A DNA stretch of 52,580 nucleotides, taken from contig JAFGGA010000051.1 in NCBI GenBank assembly GCA_016930835.1, positions 1 through 52,580 of the forward strand, read 5' to 3'. A program made the translations under genes and the position numbers. Under the pieces are notes generated by a model. The model was not told where the DNA came from. It was given only the letters and a program-made list of their open reading frames with translations, and did no database searches. The DNA is from Deltaproteobacteria bacterium. GTDB taxonomy: Bacteria; Desulfobacterota; DSM-4660; Desulfatiglandales; HGW-15. This document shows, piece after piece, positions 27,303 through 36,357 of the stretch (its first letter is position 1; every line of letters starts with the position of its first letter).

Positions 27303-28885
27303 ATCAATCCCAATATCTTCCACCACACGGCCGCCACCAAGATAAGGATCGCCAATAAGACAGGGGTTGCCACCATACCGGCCTTGGTAAGGTCCGAGGC
27401 CTTAAAATATCGATAGCTATATGCAATGGCATTAGGCGGACAACCGATAACCAGAAGCATGGCAAATGAGGTGGCCGTCCCAAGGCACAAGGCCAAAACA
27501 GTGGGATTGACGCCCTCCAATTGCGCTATCGGGATTACGATGGGCAATATCAAGGCAGCTGCGGCCACATTGGCCATGGCGTTGGTCACCAAGGCCCCAA
27601 AGACGCCCACACCGACAAATAACAGCAACCAACCACCCCCTTTTACCATGGGAAAGAAGAGATGGGCGAAATAATCCGCGGCCCCGGAAGACCCCATGGC
27701 CAGACCCAGGGATATCCCGCCACCGAAGATAAACAAGGCCGTTCCCCATTCCAGGTTTTCATGGATATCTTCCCATTTGAGCACCCCGGATATGACCAAT
27801 GCACCGACACCCAACATGCCCGGGATGGAATAATCCATGCCGTGCCACCCTTTTGTAAGCCACAGTGCGAAAACAATCATGGTAATGATAAGGGTTTTTT
27901 TCTCCAATGCAGTCCAAGGGCCCAGGTCTTCCTCAAATTTCGGCAGCTTAAAAGATTTATCCGGGCGGAAGACCAAATACACGACACCCACGGCCGCGGG
28001 TACGGTCAATAAGGCGGCGGGCATGGCGTACTTGATCCAATCAAAAAAGCTGATTTCAATGCCCGTGTATTCCTTTAAAAAAGCGGCGGCGACCATACAA
28101 CGTCCCCCGCCGATAAGAGATCCCATCCCACCGCAAGAGCAGGCAAAGGCCAGAGAGATCAGCATAAACTTAGCTGTATTGGTATGCGGATCAATCCCCA
28201 CGGACCTCATTAAAGGGAGCATGGTCACGATCCCGATGGCGGTAGCGGCGGCATCGTGCATAAAAGCCGAGGATACACCCAGACCGATGGAGATAATAAA
28301 TGTAAAACGCACCACACTGTCTCCGGCCTTTTTCGTTATAAAATACCCTAGACGTTTTGTCAGGCCGGCCTTATCCAAGGATACGGCAAAGATCAGACAA
28401 CACATGATAAAGACCACCACCGGATGCATATAGGATGCCCAGATATCTTTCACATCACCCACACCCATTATGACTAAAAATACGCCGATACCAATGGCCG
28501 TAATCTCCAAAGGGATGGGCTCCAGGATAAAAAGAAATAGCAAGAACGCCAACACGGCTAGAAACCGCATGGCCTTTGGTGACAGCCCGTCCACATAGTC
28601 CACCTGAATACCCACCATACTTAGCTCTTTGGCCTTGGCTTTTAAGAATGCCCCACCGGATTCCTGGCCTCCGGGATTTTTTGATTCAATGATATAGGCT
28701 GGAGGCGGTCCCGCTTTTGTGGAAAGGATGTTAAAATGACTCTGGATATTTATCATAAATGTCTGAGCGTCTTCTCCCGTTATGCGGAACTGTTTTCCTT
28801 CAGGCCGTGGAAGAAGCAGAACCACCGCGCCAAGCGCAAATGCCAAAACCAATTGAACCCCTTTTCTTTTTAGAACCATATTCAC
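27299..28885 (-). CDS. DASS (SLC13)-family anion:Na+ symporter (DASS2)
   Basis: A 528-residue membrane transporter of the same superfamily as DASS1 but a different branch. A first helix (about 10-25) is followed by a soluble insert of about 80 residues, then about 11 helices. Core motifs are LEPIPLEITAIG, MHDAAATAIGIVTMLPL in the first hairpin, CGGMGSLIGGGRCM, and VIGCPPNAIAYSY in the second. It is the first gene of the DASS2-HK2-RR2 operon, under a sigma-54 promoter. The kinase beside it suggests that the transporter's substrate is also the signal. Dicarboxylate, tricarboxylate or sulfonate/sulfate are all possible. Confidence 0.86.
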   Translation of the reverse strand: MNMVLKRKGVQLVLAFALGAVVLLLPRPEGKQFRITGEDAQTFMINIQSHFNILSTKAGPPPAYIIESKNPGGQESGGAFLKAKAKELSMVGIQVDYVDGLSPKAMRFLAVLAFLLFLFILEPIPLEITAIGIGVFLVIMGVGDVKDIWASYMHPVVVFIMCCLIFAVSLDKAGLTKRLGYFITKKAGDSVVRFTFIISIGLGVSSAFMHDAAATAIGIVTMLPLMRSVGIDPHTNTAKFMLISLAFACSCGGMGSLIGGGRCMVAAAFLKEYTGIEISFFDWIKYAMPAALLTVPAAVGVVYLVFRPDKSFKLPKFEEDLGPWTALEKKTLIITMIVFALWLTKGWHGMDYSIPGMLGVGALVISGVLKWEDIHENLEWGTALFIFGGGISLGLAMGSSGAADYFAHLFFPMVKGGGWLLLFVGVGVFGALVTNAMANVAAAALILPIVIPIAQLEGVNPTVLALCLGTATSFAMLLVIGCPPNAIAYSYRYFKASDLTKAGMVATPVLLAILILVAAVWWKILGLI

Positions 28886-28953
28886 TCCCTGAACATATTG
28901 ATTTCAATCATTAAGGATGGAGAAGAAATCATACAACATGACATTTTTAGATG

Positions 28954-28969
28954 GGCAATACCCATGCCA
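28954..28969 (-). promoter_or_regulatory. Sigma-54 promoter of the DASS2-HK2-RR2 operon
   Basis: Minus strand TGGCATGGGTATTGCC, an excellent sigma-54 -24/-12 match with 10 bases between GG and GC. It differs from the HK1 operon promoter only in the N4 spacer. Predicted start is near 28942, about 57 bases ahead of the DASS2 start codon. Confidence 0.78.
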
Positions 28970-29075
28970 AAAAAAGTGAAAGGGGCATATTGAATTAACT
29001 GTATGAAATGATGCTGGTTTTGAATTTTTAAGAGGCTTGCTGACTCACCGTCTCCACAATCTCTTTGTCGATATT

Positions 29076-29092
29076 TTTTACAGTTTGTAAAA
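29076..29092. promoter_or_regulatory. Upstream activator palindrome of the DASS2 operon
   Basis: TTTTACA-GTT-TGTAAAA, centred about 116 bp upstream of the -24 element. Both arms are identical to those at 24823-24839. It also lies 75 bases past the 3' end of the P-type ATPase gene, where it has no obvious other role. Confidence 0.65.
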
Positions 29093-29166
29093 CTCAAGAT
29101 GAGAACAGGGAAGCGAAAGCGATCATACTTTTGGGTCGTTTTGTGAAGGGATAGAAGGTACTTATT

Positions 29167-31815
29167 TCATCTTTTCCCCGGTCGATGGATCAATCTAGTC
29201 AGAACCTTCCCCACAATAAACAAGGCGATCATGACCATGCCAATATGGATCCAATGGCTAAGGGACAGCCCAGTTGTTTTGAAGATAGCGTTCATCGGGG
29301 GTATATAGACAACCGCGATCTGAAGCAAGACGGAAAGGATGATGGCGCCAAACAGATACATGTTGGAAAAAAATGAAAGGCCGTATTGTGAGCGGACCAT
29401 GGTGACGCGCACCATCTCCAGCATCACAATGGATGTAAAGGCAATCGTCCGTGCAGTAGCCGCACCGTCCGGGAGAAATCGCTCAAACAGAAAAAGAACG
29501 CCCGCCGCCATAAGCACGGAAACCATGATAATATTGACGGCCATTGGTTTTGTAATAATGGGTTCATCGGGATGTCGCGGCGTCATCTCCATAATGCCGC
29601 TTCTTATGGGGTCAACGCCGATGGCCACGGCGGGAAGGCCGTCCGTAATCAGATTCAACCACAAGATCTGCGTAGCCAAAAGAGGCATGATGATAGCGCC
29701 TTCAGCATCCCGGAAACCGATAATCATGGCCGTAAACAGGATCAATACCTCTCCCAGATTACTGGAAAGGAGATAATTCACGAACTTTTTGATGTTTTCG
29801 TAAATCCCCCGGCCTTGCTCTACCGCTTTTACGATAGACGTATACTTGTCATCCAGCAAAACCATGTCCGCCGTCTCCTTGGTCACATCCGTTCCCGTGA
29901 TGCCCATGGCAATACCGATATCCGCCTCCTTAAGGGCCGGGGCATCATTAACGCCGTCTCCGGACATGGCGACCACTTCACCGGTTTGTCGCAGGGCCCG
30001 TACAATACGGATCTTATGTTCCGGGTTGACCCTGGAAAAAATAGAGACCCGTTTTACCGTGCTTTGCAAGGTCATATCATCCATGTGTTCAAGGGCTTCT
30101 CCACTGACGGCCTCACCCGGTATGCCCAATTGTGTGGCAATAGCCTGTGCGGTCAAGGCATAATCACCCGTGATCATAATAGTACGAATGCCGGCCCTCC
30201 GACATCGATTCATGGCATTTCGTACCTCATCCCGAGGCGGATCGATCATTCCCTGGAGGCCCACAAAGATCAAATCGTTTTCATCGGATTCATCCCAATC
30301 TTTATCCGACTTTAAGGGCTTATAGGCAAACGCGAGCACACGCAGGGCATGGGATGCGAATTGACGATTGGTTTCTGCAATCATATGCCTGGCTTCATCG
30401 GAAAGGGGCAAAATTTCTCCATTCAGATCCATTCTTGTGCAAAGCTCTAGAACCGTATCCGGTGCCCCCTTTGTAAACATGAATGTTTGATGGTCTGCTT
30501 GGTGTATCGTGGATTTTCTTTTTCGTTGGGAATCAAATGGGATCTCGTGAATCCTTGGAAACAGATCATTCATGGTTTTCTGATTCAAACCTGCTTTTGC
30601 CGCGCTGACAATGAGGCATGCCTCCGTGGGATCACCGATAATCGTTCCTTTGTCTGATAATTCCGCATCATTATTCAGGACACCGATTCGGAGAAGAAGC
30701 TCAGCGGGTGAAGGATCTGTCTTTTCGCCAGAGGATGTGAATCCCCCGATCGGTTCATAACCTGTGCCGGTTACATCAAAAACAGAATTGTTAACAAAGA
30801 GTTTGGTGACCGTCATCTCATTGCGTGTCAGGGTCCCGGTCTTGTCCGTGCAGATCACCGTGGTACACCCCAAGGTCTCCACGCTCGGCAGGCGCTTTAC
30901 CAGGGCATTTTGGCCCACCATACGTTTTACACCAATGGCCAAGGCAATGGTCACGACTATGGGGAGTCCCTCGGGCACGGCGGCCACGGCGAGACTGACA
31001 CCCACCATGATCATTTCAAGGAAATGCCCCCCTTTGAGGATACCGAAACCGATGATGATGCCACAGATGATAAGGGTGAGACCGCCCAGCCTCCTGCCAA
31101 GACGATCCAATTTTTTCTGTAGAGGGGTCTCATCATCAACCACGGATTCAATGGACTCCGCGATCTTCCCCATCTCTGTATTCATCCCGGTCTTTACCAC
31201 CACGGCTTTTCCGGAACCATTGACGACGCTTGTACCGCCAAACACCATGTTCTTCATATCTCCCAATGTGCTTGTTTCGCTAACAGGCTCAACGATCTTG
31301 TGAACGGAATGGCTTTCACCGGTCAGCGATGATTCCATCACTTCCAATAGATAAGATTCCATAATACGGGCATCGGCAGGGATCCGGTCACCGGACTCAA
31401 AAACCATTATATCGCCGGGCACCAGGTCATGAGTATCAACACGCACCTTACGCCCCTCTCGAATGATGGTCGCATGAAGAGCCGCCATCTTCTTAAGGGA
31501 TTCCACGGCCTTCTCAGCCCGGTACTCTTGAAAAAAACCGAGCAGTGCATTGATGATGAGGATCGCTATAATAACGCCGCTATCTATATATTCATGCAGC
31601 ATGAATGATACAAAGACCGCCGCGATGAGGATATAGACAATAAAGCTGTTAAACTGAGAAAACAGGATCTTTAGGGGAGAGATTTCGCGTTCCCGCTGGA
31701 TAATATTCGGGCCATACTGATCCAGCCGTTTTCGGGCCTCTACGGAACTAAGGCCGGTCGCCTTTGTGGATAGTGACTTGAGGACTTCTTCAATGGGCAT
31801 TTCAAGATAAGGCAT
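29167..31815 (-). CDS. P2-type cation-transporting ATPase (calcium-type)
   Basis: An 882-residue P-type ATPase of the P2 (SERCA/PMR1-like) group that exports cations, probably Ca2+, using ATP. The N-terminal cation ATPase domain contains the ...TGLSSVEARKRL... pattern. Visible core motifs are TGES (LTGESHSV), the helix-4 PEGLPIVVTIALAIG site, the phosphorylation motif CTDKTGTLTRNEM with Asp324, KGAPD in the nucleotide domain, and the hinge SGDGVNDAPALKEADIG. About ten helices and the C-terminal cation ATPase domain are complete. It is monocistronic. Ca2+ selectivity is inferred from the PEGLP and NLITDGLPAVAIG helices; Na+ or Mn2+ cannot be excluded. Confidence 0.9.
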   Translation of the reverse strand: MPYLEMPIEEVLKSLSTKATGLSSVEARKRLDQYGPNIIQREREISPLKILFSQFNSFIVYILIAAVFVSFMLHEYIDSGVIIAILIINALLGFFQEYRAEKAVESLKKMAALHATIIREGRKVRVDTHDLVPGDIMVFESGDRIPADARIMESYLLEVMESSLTGESHSVHKIVEPVSETSTLGDMKNMVFGGTSVVNGSGKAVVVKTGMNTEMGKIAESIESVVDDETPLQKKLDRLGRRLGGLTLIICGIIIGFGILKGGHFLEMIMVGVSLAVAAVPEGLPIVVTIALAIGVKRMVGQNALVKRLPSVETLGCTTVICTDKTGTLTRNEMTVTKLFVNNSVFDVTGTGYEPIGGFTSSGEKTDPSPAELLLRIGVLNNDAELSDKGTIIGDPTEACLIVSAAKAGLNQKTMNDLFPRIHEIPFDSQRKRKSTIHQADHQTFMFTKGAPDTVLELCTRMDLNGEILPLSDEARHMIAETNRQFASHALRVLAFAYKPLKSDKDWDESDENDLIFVGLQGMIDPPRDEVRNAMNRCRRAGIRTIMITGDYALTAQAIATQLGIPGEAVSGEALEHMDDMTLQSTVKRVSIFSRVNPEHKIRIVRALRQTGEVVAMSGDGVNDAPALKEADIGIAMGITGTDVTKETADMVLLDDKYTSIVKAVEQGRGIYENIKKFVNYLLSSNLGEVLILFTAMIIGFRDAEGAIIMPLLATQILWLNLITDGLPAVAIGVDPIRSGIMEMTPRHPDEPIITKPMAVNIIMVSVLMAAGVLFLFERFLPDGAATARTIAFTSIVMLEMVRVTMVRSQYGLSFFSNMYLFGAIILSVLLQIAVVYIPPMNAIFKTTGLSLSHWIHIGMVMIALFIVGKVLTRLIHRPGKR

Positions 31816-31881
31816 TCAGGGGGCTCCATAACAAGGTATTACTGCCTTAAAAGTTTTGGGTTTGATAGAGGGCATGGTTGG

Positions 31882-32382
31882 TCAACGGGATAGTAGAGCC
31901 TGGACGGATTGTTCCATAACCTTTTTTCTTTCCTCCTCCGTTTCCTCAAACAACAAAGCTTGCGTAGGACAAGCCCGGACACATGGTGGGAGTTCATTCT
32001 GATATTCTATCTCTTGGATACACATATCGCATTTCTGCATCTTTTCATCCTCACCGAATTGGGGAACACCAAAAGGACAAGCATCTAAACAGGTCCGGCA
32101 GCCGATGCATTTCTCCTTATCAACGATAACGATCCCGTTGCCGGGTAATTTCTGTATAGCCTCTTCAGGGCAGGCTTTGATACATTCCGGCTCAACACAA
32201 TGCATGCATGCAACAGAGACCGATACGCATGTTACTTCAGGGTAATGATTTTCCCAGATGTTTTTGACCTGTCTCCAATGGATACCCAATTCAACATCAC
32301 GCCAGCTTTTACAAGCCATCTCGCATGAATGGCATTGGATGCATTTAGAAGGATCAAACACAAATCCATATTGTAAGGGCAT
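31882..32382 (-). CDS. Four-cluster ferredoxin-type subunit of a molybdopterin oxidoreductase (DmsB/PsrB-like)
   Basis: A 166-residue electron-transfer protein with 16 cysteines in four motifs: CIQCHSCEMAC, CMHCVEPECIKAC, CIGCRTCLDACPFG, and CDMC plus CVRACP. This predicts four [4Fe-4S] clusters, as in DmsB, PsrB and related subunits. The frame extends to 32427, but the ATG at 32382 has GGAG 8 bases upstream and gives the usual start MPLQYGFVFDPSKC. It lies just downstream of the catalytic subunit on the minus strand. No membrane anchor subunit follows, so the complex is probably soluble or uses another partner. Confidence 0.9.
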   Translation of the reverse strand: MPLQYGFVFDPSKCIQCHSCEMACKSWRDVELGIHWRQVKNIWENHYPEVTCVSVSVACMHCVEPECIKACPEEAIQKLPGNGIVIVDKEKCIGCRTCLDACPFGVPQFGEDEKMQKCDMCIQEIEYQNELPPCVRACPTQALLFEETEEERKKVMEQSVQALLSR

Positions 32383-32480
32383 AAAAGTTACTCCAGTATC
32401 TTGTAGAATCGATGCCGGATAAAACAAAGAAAATTCCTGTCATCCAGGATCCAGGACCCAGCATCCAGTATCGCCATCGC

Positions 32481-34700
32481 TCACGCCTTTCTCACCTGGA
32501 CAAGGGTTTGGCTGGACATGGCCGTGATGAGGGGATCAAAGGCCTTATCCGGATCAACACTATACATGTTATTGGCATTGGCACCGCCGTCTAAAATCGG
32601 GAAATCCCTAATTCCGAGCTCCACGCATCCCTGCCACCAGCCATGGAGGATCATGACCGTATCGGGCCTGATTCCCTCGTAGATCTCCGCCTTAACCTTC
32701 ATCCACCCATGCGGCGATTCCACAATAATCCAATCATCATTGTTAATCCCCCTTCGGAGGGCGGCATCGGGATGAATGTGCAGCGTCGGGTAAGGCATGA
32801 TTTCCCTCAGGTGCGGTACATTTCTCTGCCACGAGGCCGTATATAGCTTTGAAGTGTGATAATCGGATAGAATAAGGGGGTAATCTTTCACCAGCTCAGG
32901 CGTGCCGGTCATACTTTCAGGCGGTTCCCGCCATTCCGGCAAGGGATTGAAGCCCTCCTCTTCAAATGTCGTATTGTAGATCTCCACTTTGCCGTGAGGT
33001 AGGAATGGTTTGCCGGAGAGACCAGGGCTATTTTTGGAAAAGAACTCCCGGTAATTTTCATATGTCCTGGGCATGCTTTTATACTTGATGCCGGTAGGGT
33101 GTCTGCGAAGCTCATCAATGGTCATATTAAATGGCGTTAGCTGGTCGTTCATGGAATCCATCATGCTCCCGTTCCAGAAATCCGCGCCATACCCCATTTG
33201 AGCACCCAGATCCAGGATGAATTCGTACATGGATTTATAATCGGCCAAGGGCTCGATCACGCGGTTTCGGGCCATGATCCAGTTGCCGCGAGCCTCAAAG
33301 GGATGATCGGTCTCATAAGGCGTGGCCAGAGGAATGACAATATCCGCGTAATCCATGTCCGCCGTGCGGGCTACATCAGCCACCACGTAAAAATCCAATT
33401 TCTTGAGGGCCTCCACTACCCTTTTGGATCCCCTGGTGCTGACGGTGGGTTGCGTTCCGGGGGCGATAATGGTCCTGATGGGATAGGGTTTTTCAGTCAG
33501 GACACTGTCAAATATCCTGTAATAGGCCGAGGAGGTCCCCTCGACAAAAGGTTGAAAGGCCTTTGGAAATTCCGGTCCCACGAGTTTGTCTACCCATTCC
33601 CGGGTGTACCGTTCCCTCAGGTGAACACTTTTGGGGGTCGGCATTTCTCCGGATGGAGGGAAAAGATTGCCTCCAGGTCTATCCAGGTGTCCGGTGATGG
33701 CGATAAGGATGGTGACGGCCCGGATCGCATCATTGGCAGACGGGGCATGCTCCACGCCGTTTCCCAGGTCGATACCTGCCTTTTCGGCCTTTCCATAGAT
33801 CCTGGCAACATGAATAATTTGTCCGGCCGGAACACCTGTAATGGTTTCCGCCCATGCAGGCGTATATAGTTGGATATGTTCCTTGAGTTTGTCATACCCA
33901 TAACACCAGGTGTCAACAAATTCGTGATCGATAAGGTCTTCGTTCACGACCACGTGCAACATGGCAAGGGCAAGGGCCGCATCCGTACCCGGACGGATCG
34001 GAACCCATATGTCCGCGAAGCCGCCGTCCGCTTCCACGGAAGGCTTGATGGTAATGATCTTTGCGCCCCTTTGTTTGGCCTTGACCAGCGCCCTTGCCGA
34101 TCCTTGGGAAGGACCGGAATAGATAGGTTGCCTGCCCCAGATGAGAATGACATCGGCGTTTTGGTAATCACACCCCCTCAGGTTCCCCCCGACGGTATAC
34201 ATGAATGAAAACATCTTTTGTATGGCACAGATGCCGCTATGGCCGTAGTTTGGACTCCCATGGGCGATGAGAAAACGATAGAGATAATCGCTATAACTTC
34301 TCTTTGCAGGGGATAGCATGGCCAAGGTTTCCGGGCCGTATTTTTCCTTCTGATGTTTGAGTGTCCCCGCAATAATCTCCAATGCCTCATTCCATGTGAT
34401 TTCCCTGAATCTTCCTTCCCCCTTTTCTCCGATCCTCTGCAAGGGGGTCTTTAACCGGTCCGGTGAGTATACCCATTGTGGGGCTACAAAACCTTTGGCG
34501 CATAAGGCGCCGTGATTGATGGGGGATTCCTTCATCCCCGACACCTTTGTGAAAATACCGTCCTTGACAAAGGCATATACCCCGCAGCCCATGGTCGGGC
34601 CGCACATGCCGCACAATGTGGGGATAACGGTCTGTCTTGTTTTTTTTGAAAGGGCTAAGGCCTCTTCATAGGTAAGGGGTCCTTTATTATTTTTCGGCAT
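32481..34700 (-). CDS. Molybdopterin-dependent oxidoreductase, catalytic subunit
   Basis: A 739-residue member of the DMSO reductase/formate dehydrogenase superfamily. The N-terminal [4Fe-4S] site is CGMCGPTMGCG with a fourth Cys in ALCAKG. The molybdopterin regions follow (TWNEALEIIAG, ILIWGRQPIYSGP, PIRPGTDAALALAM, VEHAPSANDAIRAV), and the C-terminal dinucleotide-binding domain includes PLILSDYHTSK and HPDAALRRGIN. There is no twin-arginine signal, so the enzyme is cytoplasmic. The metal-ligand residue is probably in the GHSGICAIQKM region but cannot be fixed by eye. It pairs with the four-cluster Fe-S protein. Substrate is unknown; the group contains thiosulfate, polysulfide, arsenate and acetylene-acting enzymes. 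Confidence 0.87.
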   Translation of the reverse strand: MPKNNKGPLTYEEALALSKKTRQTVIPTLCGMCGPTMGCGVYAFVKDGIFTKVSGMKESPINHGALCAKGFVAPQWVYSPDRLKTPLQRIGEKGEGRFREITWNEALEIIAGTLKHQKEKYGPETLAMLSPAKRSYSDYLYRFLIAHGSPNYGHSGICAIQKMFSFMYTVGGNLRGCDYQNADVILIWGRQPIYSGPSQGSARALVKAKQRGAKIITIKPSVEADGGFADIWVPIRPGTDAALALAMLHVVVNEDLIDHEFVDTWCYGYDKLKEHIQLYTPAWAETITGVPAGQIIHVARIYGKAEKAGIDLGNGVEHAPSANDAIRAVTILIAITGHLDRPGGNLFPPSGEMPTPKSVHLRERYTREWVDKLVGPEFPKAFQPFVEGTSSAYYRIFDSVLTEKPYPIRTIIAPGTQPTVSTRGSKRVVEALKKLDFYVVADVARTADMDYADIVIPLATPYETDHPFEARGNWIMARNRVIEPLADYKSMYEFILDLGAQMGYGADFWNGSMMDSMNDQLTPFNMTIDELRRHPTGIKYKSMPRTYENYREFFSKNSPGLSGKPFLPHGKVEIYNTTFEEEGFNPLPEWREPPESMTGTPELVKDYPLILSDYHTSKLYTASWQRNVPHLREIMPYPTLHIHPDAALRRGINNDDWIIVESPHGWMKVKAEIYEGIRPDTVMILHGWWQGCVELGIRDFPILDGGANANNMYSVDPDKAFDPLITAMSSQTLVQVRKA

Positions 34701-34871
34701 AATTGCTCTCAGGTCTTATGATGAAATTTGTTAGCCAATCGACTAATCATTTGGTACGATCGACATTTTGCTTTTATCTTATTTTATAATTCAACGATAG
34801 GCAATGCTTTCTTTACCTTGATTTTCATATTCAGGTCAGGTTATTCATCCTTTTCATGAGGATAAAGCTCG

Positions 34872-36290
34872 ATGCAGGTTATCCATACCGAAACCCCGCG
34901 TGATCAAATCATTGCGGCCAATGAAGCCGGGTTTAATGAGCCCACCCACACCATCCCATGGATTACGCCCTCACGGGCTATGGAGGCCGAAGCCCAACGT
35001 GCCATGATCATGGCATCCATGGAGCCCTTTATTACACAGGCATACAAACAGACCAAACCTCATTTTAAAGAATTGGCTCCCGGGTGTCGTATCTGCGGCC
35101 GGGGTGAATGGTCATGCCTTTTTATCAATGGGAAATGCAATTGCCGGTGCTTTTATTGTCCAACCGCCCAGGATGATATCAGTGTGCCCACGACCAACCA
35201 GGTGCCCTTTTCAAACGCCTTTGATTATGCCGATTATGTATCTCGATTTGATTTTTCCGGTGTGAGTATCAGCGGCGGGGAACCCTTGTTGACCTTTGAC
35301 CGGACAGTGGAATATATGGGAACGGTCCGGGATGAATTGGGCAAAGGCCTTCACATCTGGATGTACACCAACGGCACCCTTCTCACCAAAGAACGACTAA
35401 AAATCTTGAAGGAAGTGGGTTTAAATGAGATTCGTTTTGACATCAGCGCGGTCGATTATGATCTGAAAAAACCACAGATGGCGGCAGATTTCATTCCCTA
35501 CGTAACGGTTGAGATACCGGCCATCCCGGAAGATTTTGATCGTTTGACCCGCCTGCTACCAGTGATGTCAGAGATCGGTGTGCAACATCTAAATCTGCAC
35601 CAGCTTCGGCTGACCCCCCACAACAGCGCCAACCTGCGTAAAAGGAACTATACCTTTTTGCATGGTGAAAGCATTACGATTATGGAATCTGAAATGGTCG
35701 CCCTTGGGCTATTGCAAAAGGCCGCGGAACAGGACCTTCCATTACCCATCAATTACTGTTCTTATGTCTATAAACACCGTTACCAACAGGCGGCGACCCG
35801 TCGGCGTAATGCCCGCGGTATTATGAAAGGGTATGAATCCGTCACGGAAAACGGCTTCATTCGATCTTTATCCCTAACAGGTGATCCCGAAATCCTGGGT
35901 AAGCAGGCCGATGCGCTGGATAGGACCGATACGGACTCCCAGAGGTGGGCCATCAATACCAAAAAAGACCGACTCCATTTTCATGAAACACTCTGGCCGA
36001 TTATCGATCGGACCGACTGTCGACTGCAACTGACATATTCGGAGGCCGTATTATGTCCTTTCATATCCTATCACTGCGCCTTCAAAGAAGTACGGCTCGA
36101 TTCGGGTAAAAAAATCTATATTGAAAAGCGACCGATTCGGCTCGATCTACCATTGAGTGACGATGAACTCCCTCTATTTGAAAAGCTTGTTATCAAGCAA
36201 GCTCCCGAGGCACCACCGACAATGACGCCCTCCCTTGAAGAGATTATCCGATATGAATTCATCCAACCTGGCCTGCAAGATTATTTTTAG
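34872..36290 (+). CDS. Radical SAM protein, function unknown
   Basis: A 472-residue protein with the radical SAM motif CNCRCFYC (CxxxCxxC) near residue 92, preceded by two extra cysteines in CRICGRGEWSC that may bind another cluster. The glycine-rich SAM-binding motif ISGGEPLLTFD and the strand WMYTNGTLL are clear. The second half is rich in hydrophilic sequence with CSYVYKHRYQ and a late CPFISYHC pair. It is divergent from the molybdopterin oxidoreductase with 171 bases between them, so a shared control region is likely. Possible roles are maturation or an independent metabolic reaction; I do not recognise a characterised member. Confidence 0.85.
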   Translation: MQVIHTETPRDQIIAANEAGFNEPTHTIPWITPSRAMEAEAQRAMIMASMEPFITQAYKQTKPHFKELAPGCRICGRGEWSCLFINGKCNCRCFYCPTAQDDISVPTTNQVPFSNAFDYADYVSRFDFSGVSISGGEPLLTFDRTVEYMGTVRDELGKGLHIWMYTNGTLLTKERLKILKEVGLNEIRFDISAVDYDLKKPQMAADFIPYVTVEIPAIPEDFDRLTRLLPVMSEIGVQHLNLHQLRLTPHNSANLRKRNYTFLHGESITIMESEMVALGLLQKAAEQDLPLPINYCSYVYKHRYQQAATRRRNARGIMKGYESVTENGFIRSLSLTGDPEILGKQADALDRTDTDSQRWAINTKKDRLHFHETLWPIIDRTDCRLQLTYSEAVLCPFISYHCAFKEVRLDSGKKIYIEKRPIRLDLPLSDDELPLFEKLVIKQAPEAPPTMTPSLEEIIRYEFIQPGLQDYF

Positions 36291-36357
36291 ATCGCCTCGA
36301 TATGTTCCATGACATCACGATTTGTTTGATCGTTAGACCTATTTTTTCAATAGCGTG

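Noticed and set aside
29572-30315. A 247-codon plus-strand open frame
   Set aside because: It lies wholly antisense to the well-supported P-type ATPase gene, has no ribosome binding site and shows no family features.
33198-33869. A 223-codon plus-strand open frame
   Set aside because: It is antisense to the molybdopterin oxidoreductase; its composition mirrors the real gene and no domain is recognisable.
34775-34800. TTGGTACG...TTTTGC upstream of the radical SAM gene as a sigma-54 promoter
   Set aside because: The spacing between GG and GC is about five bases too long.
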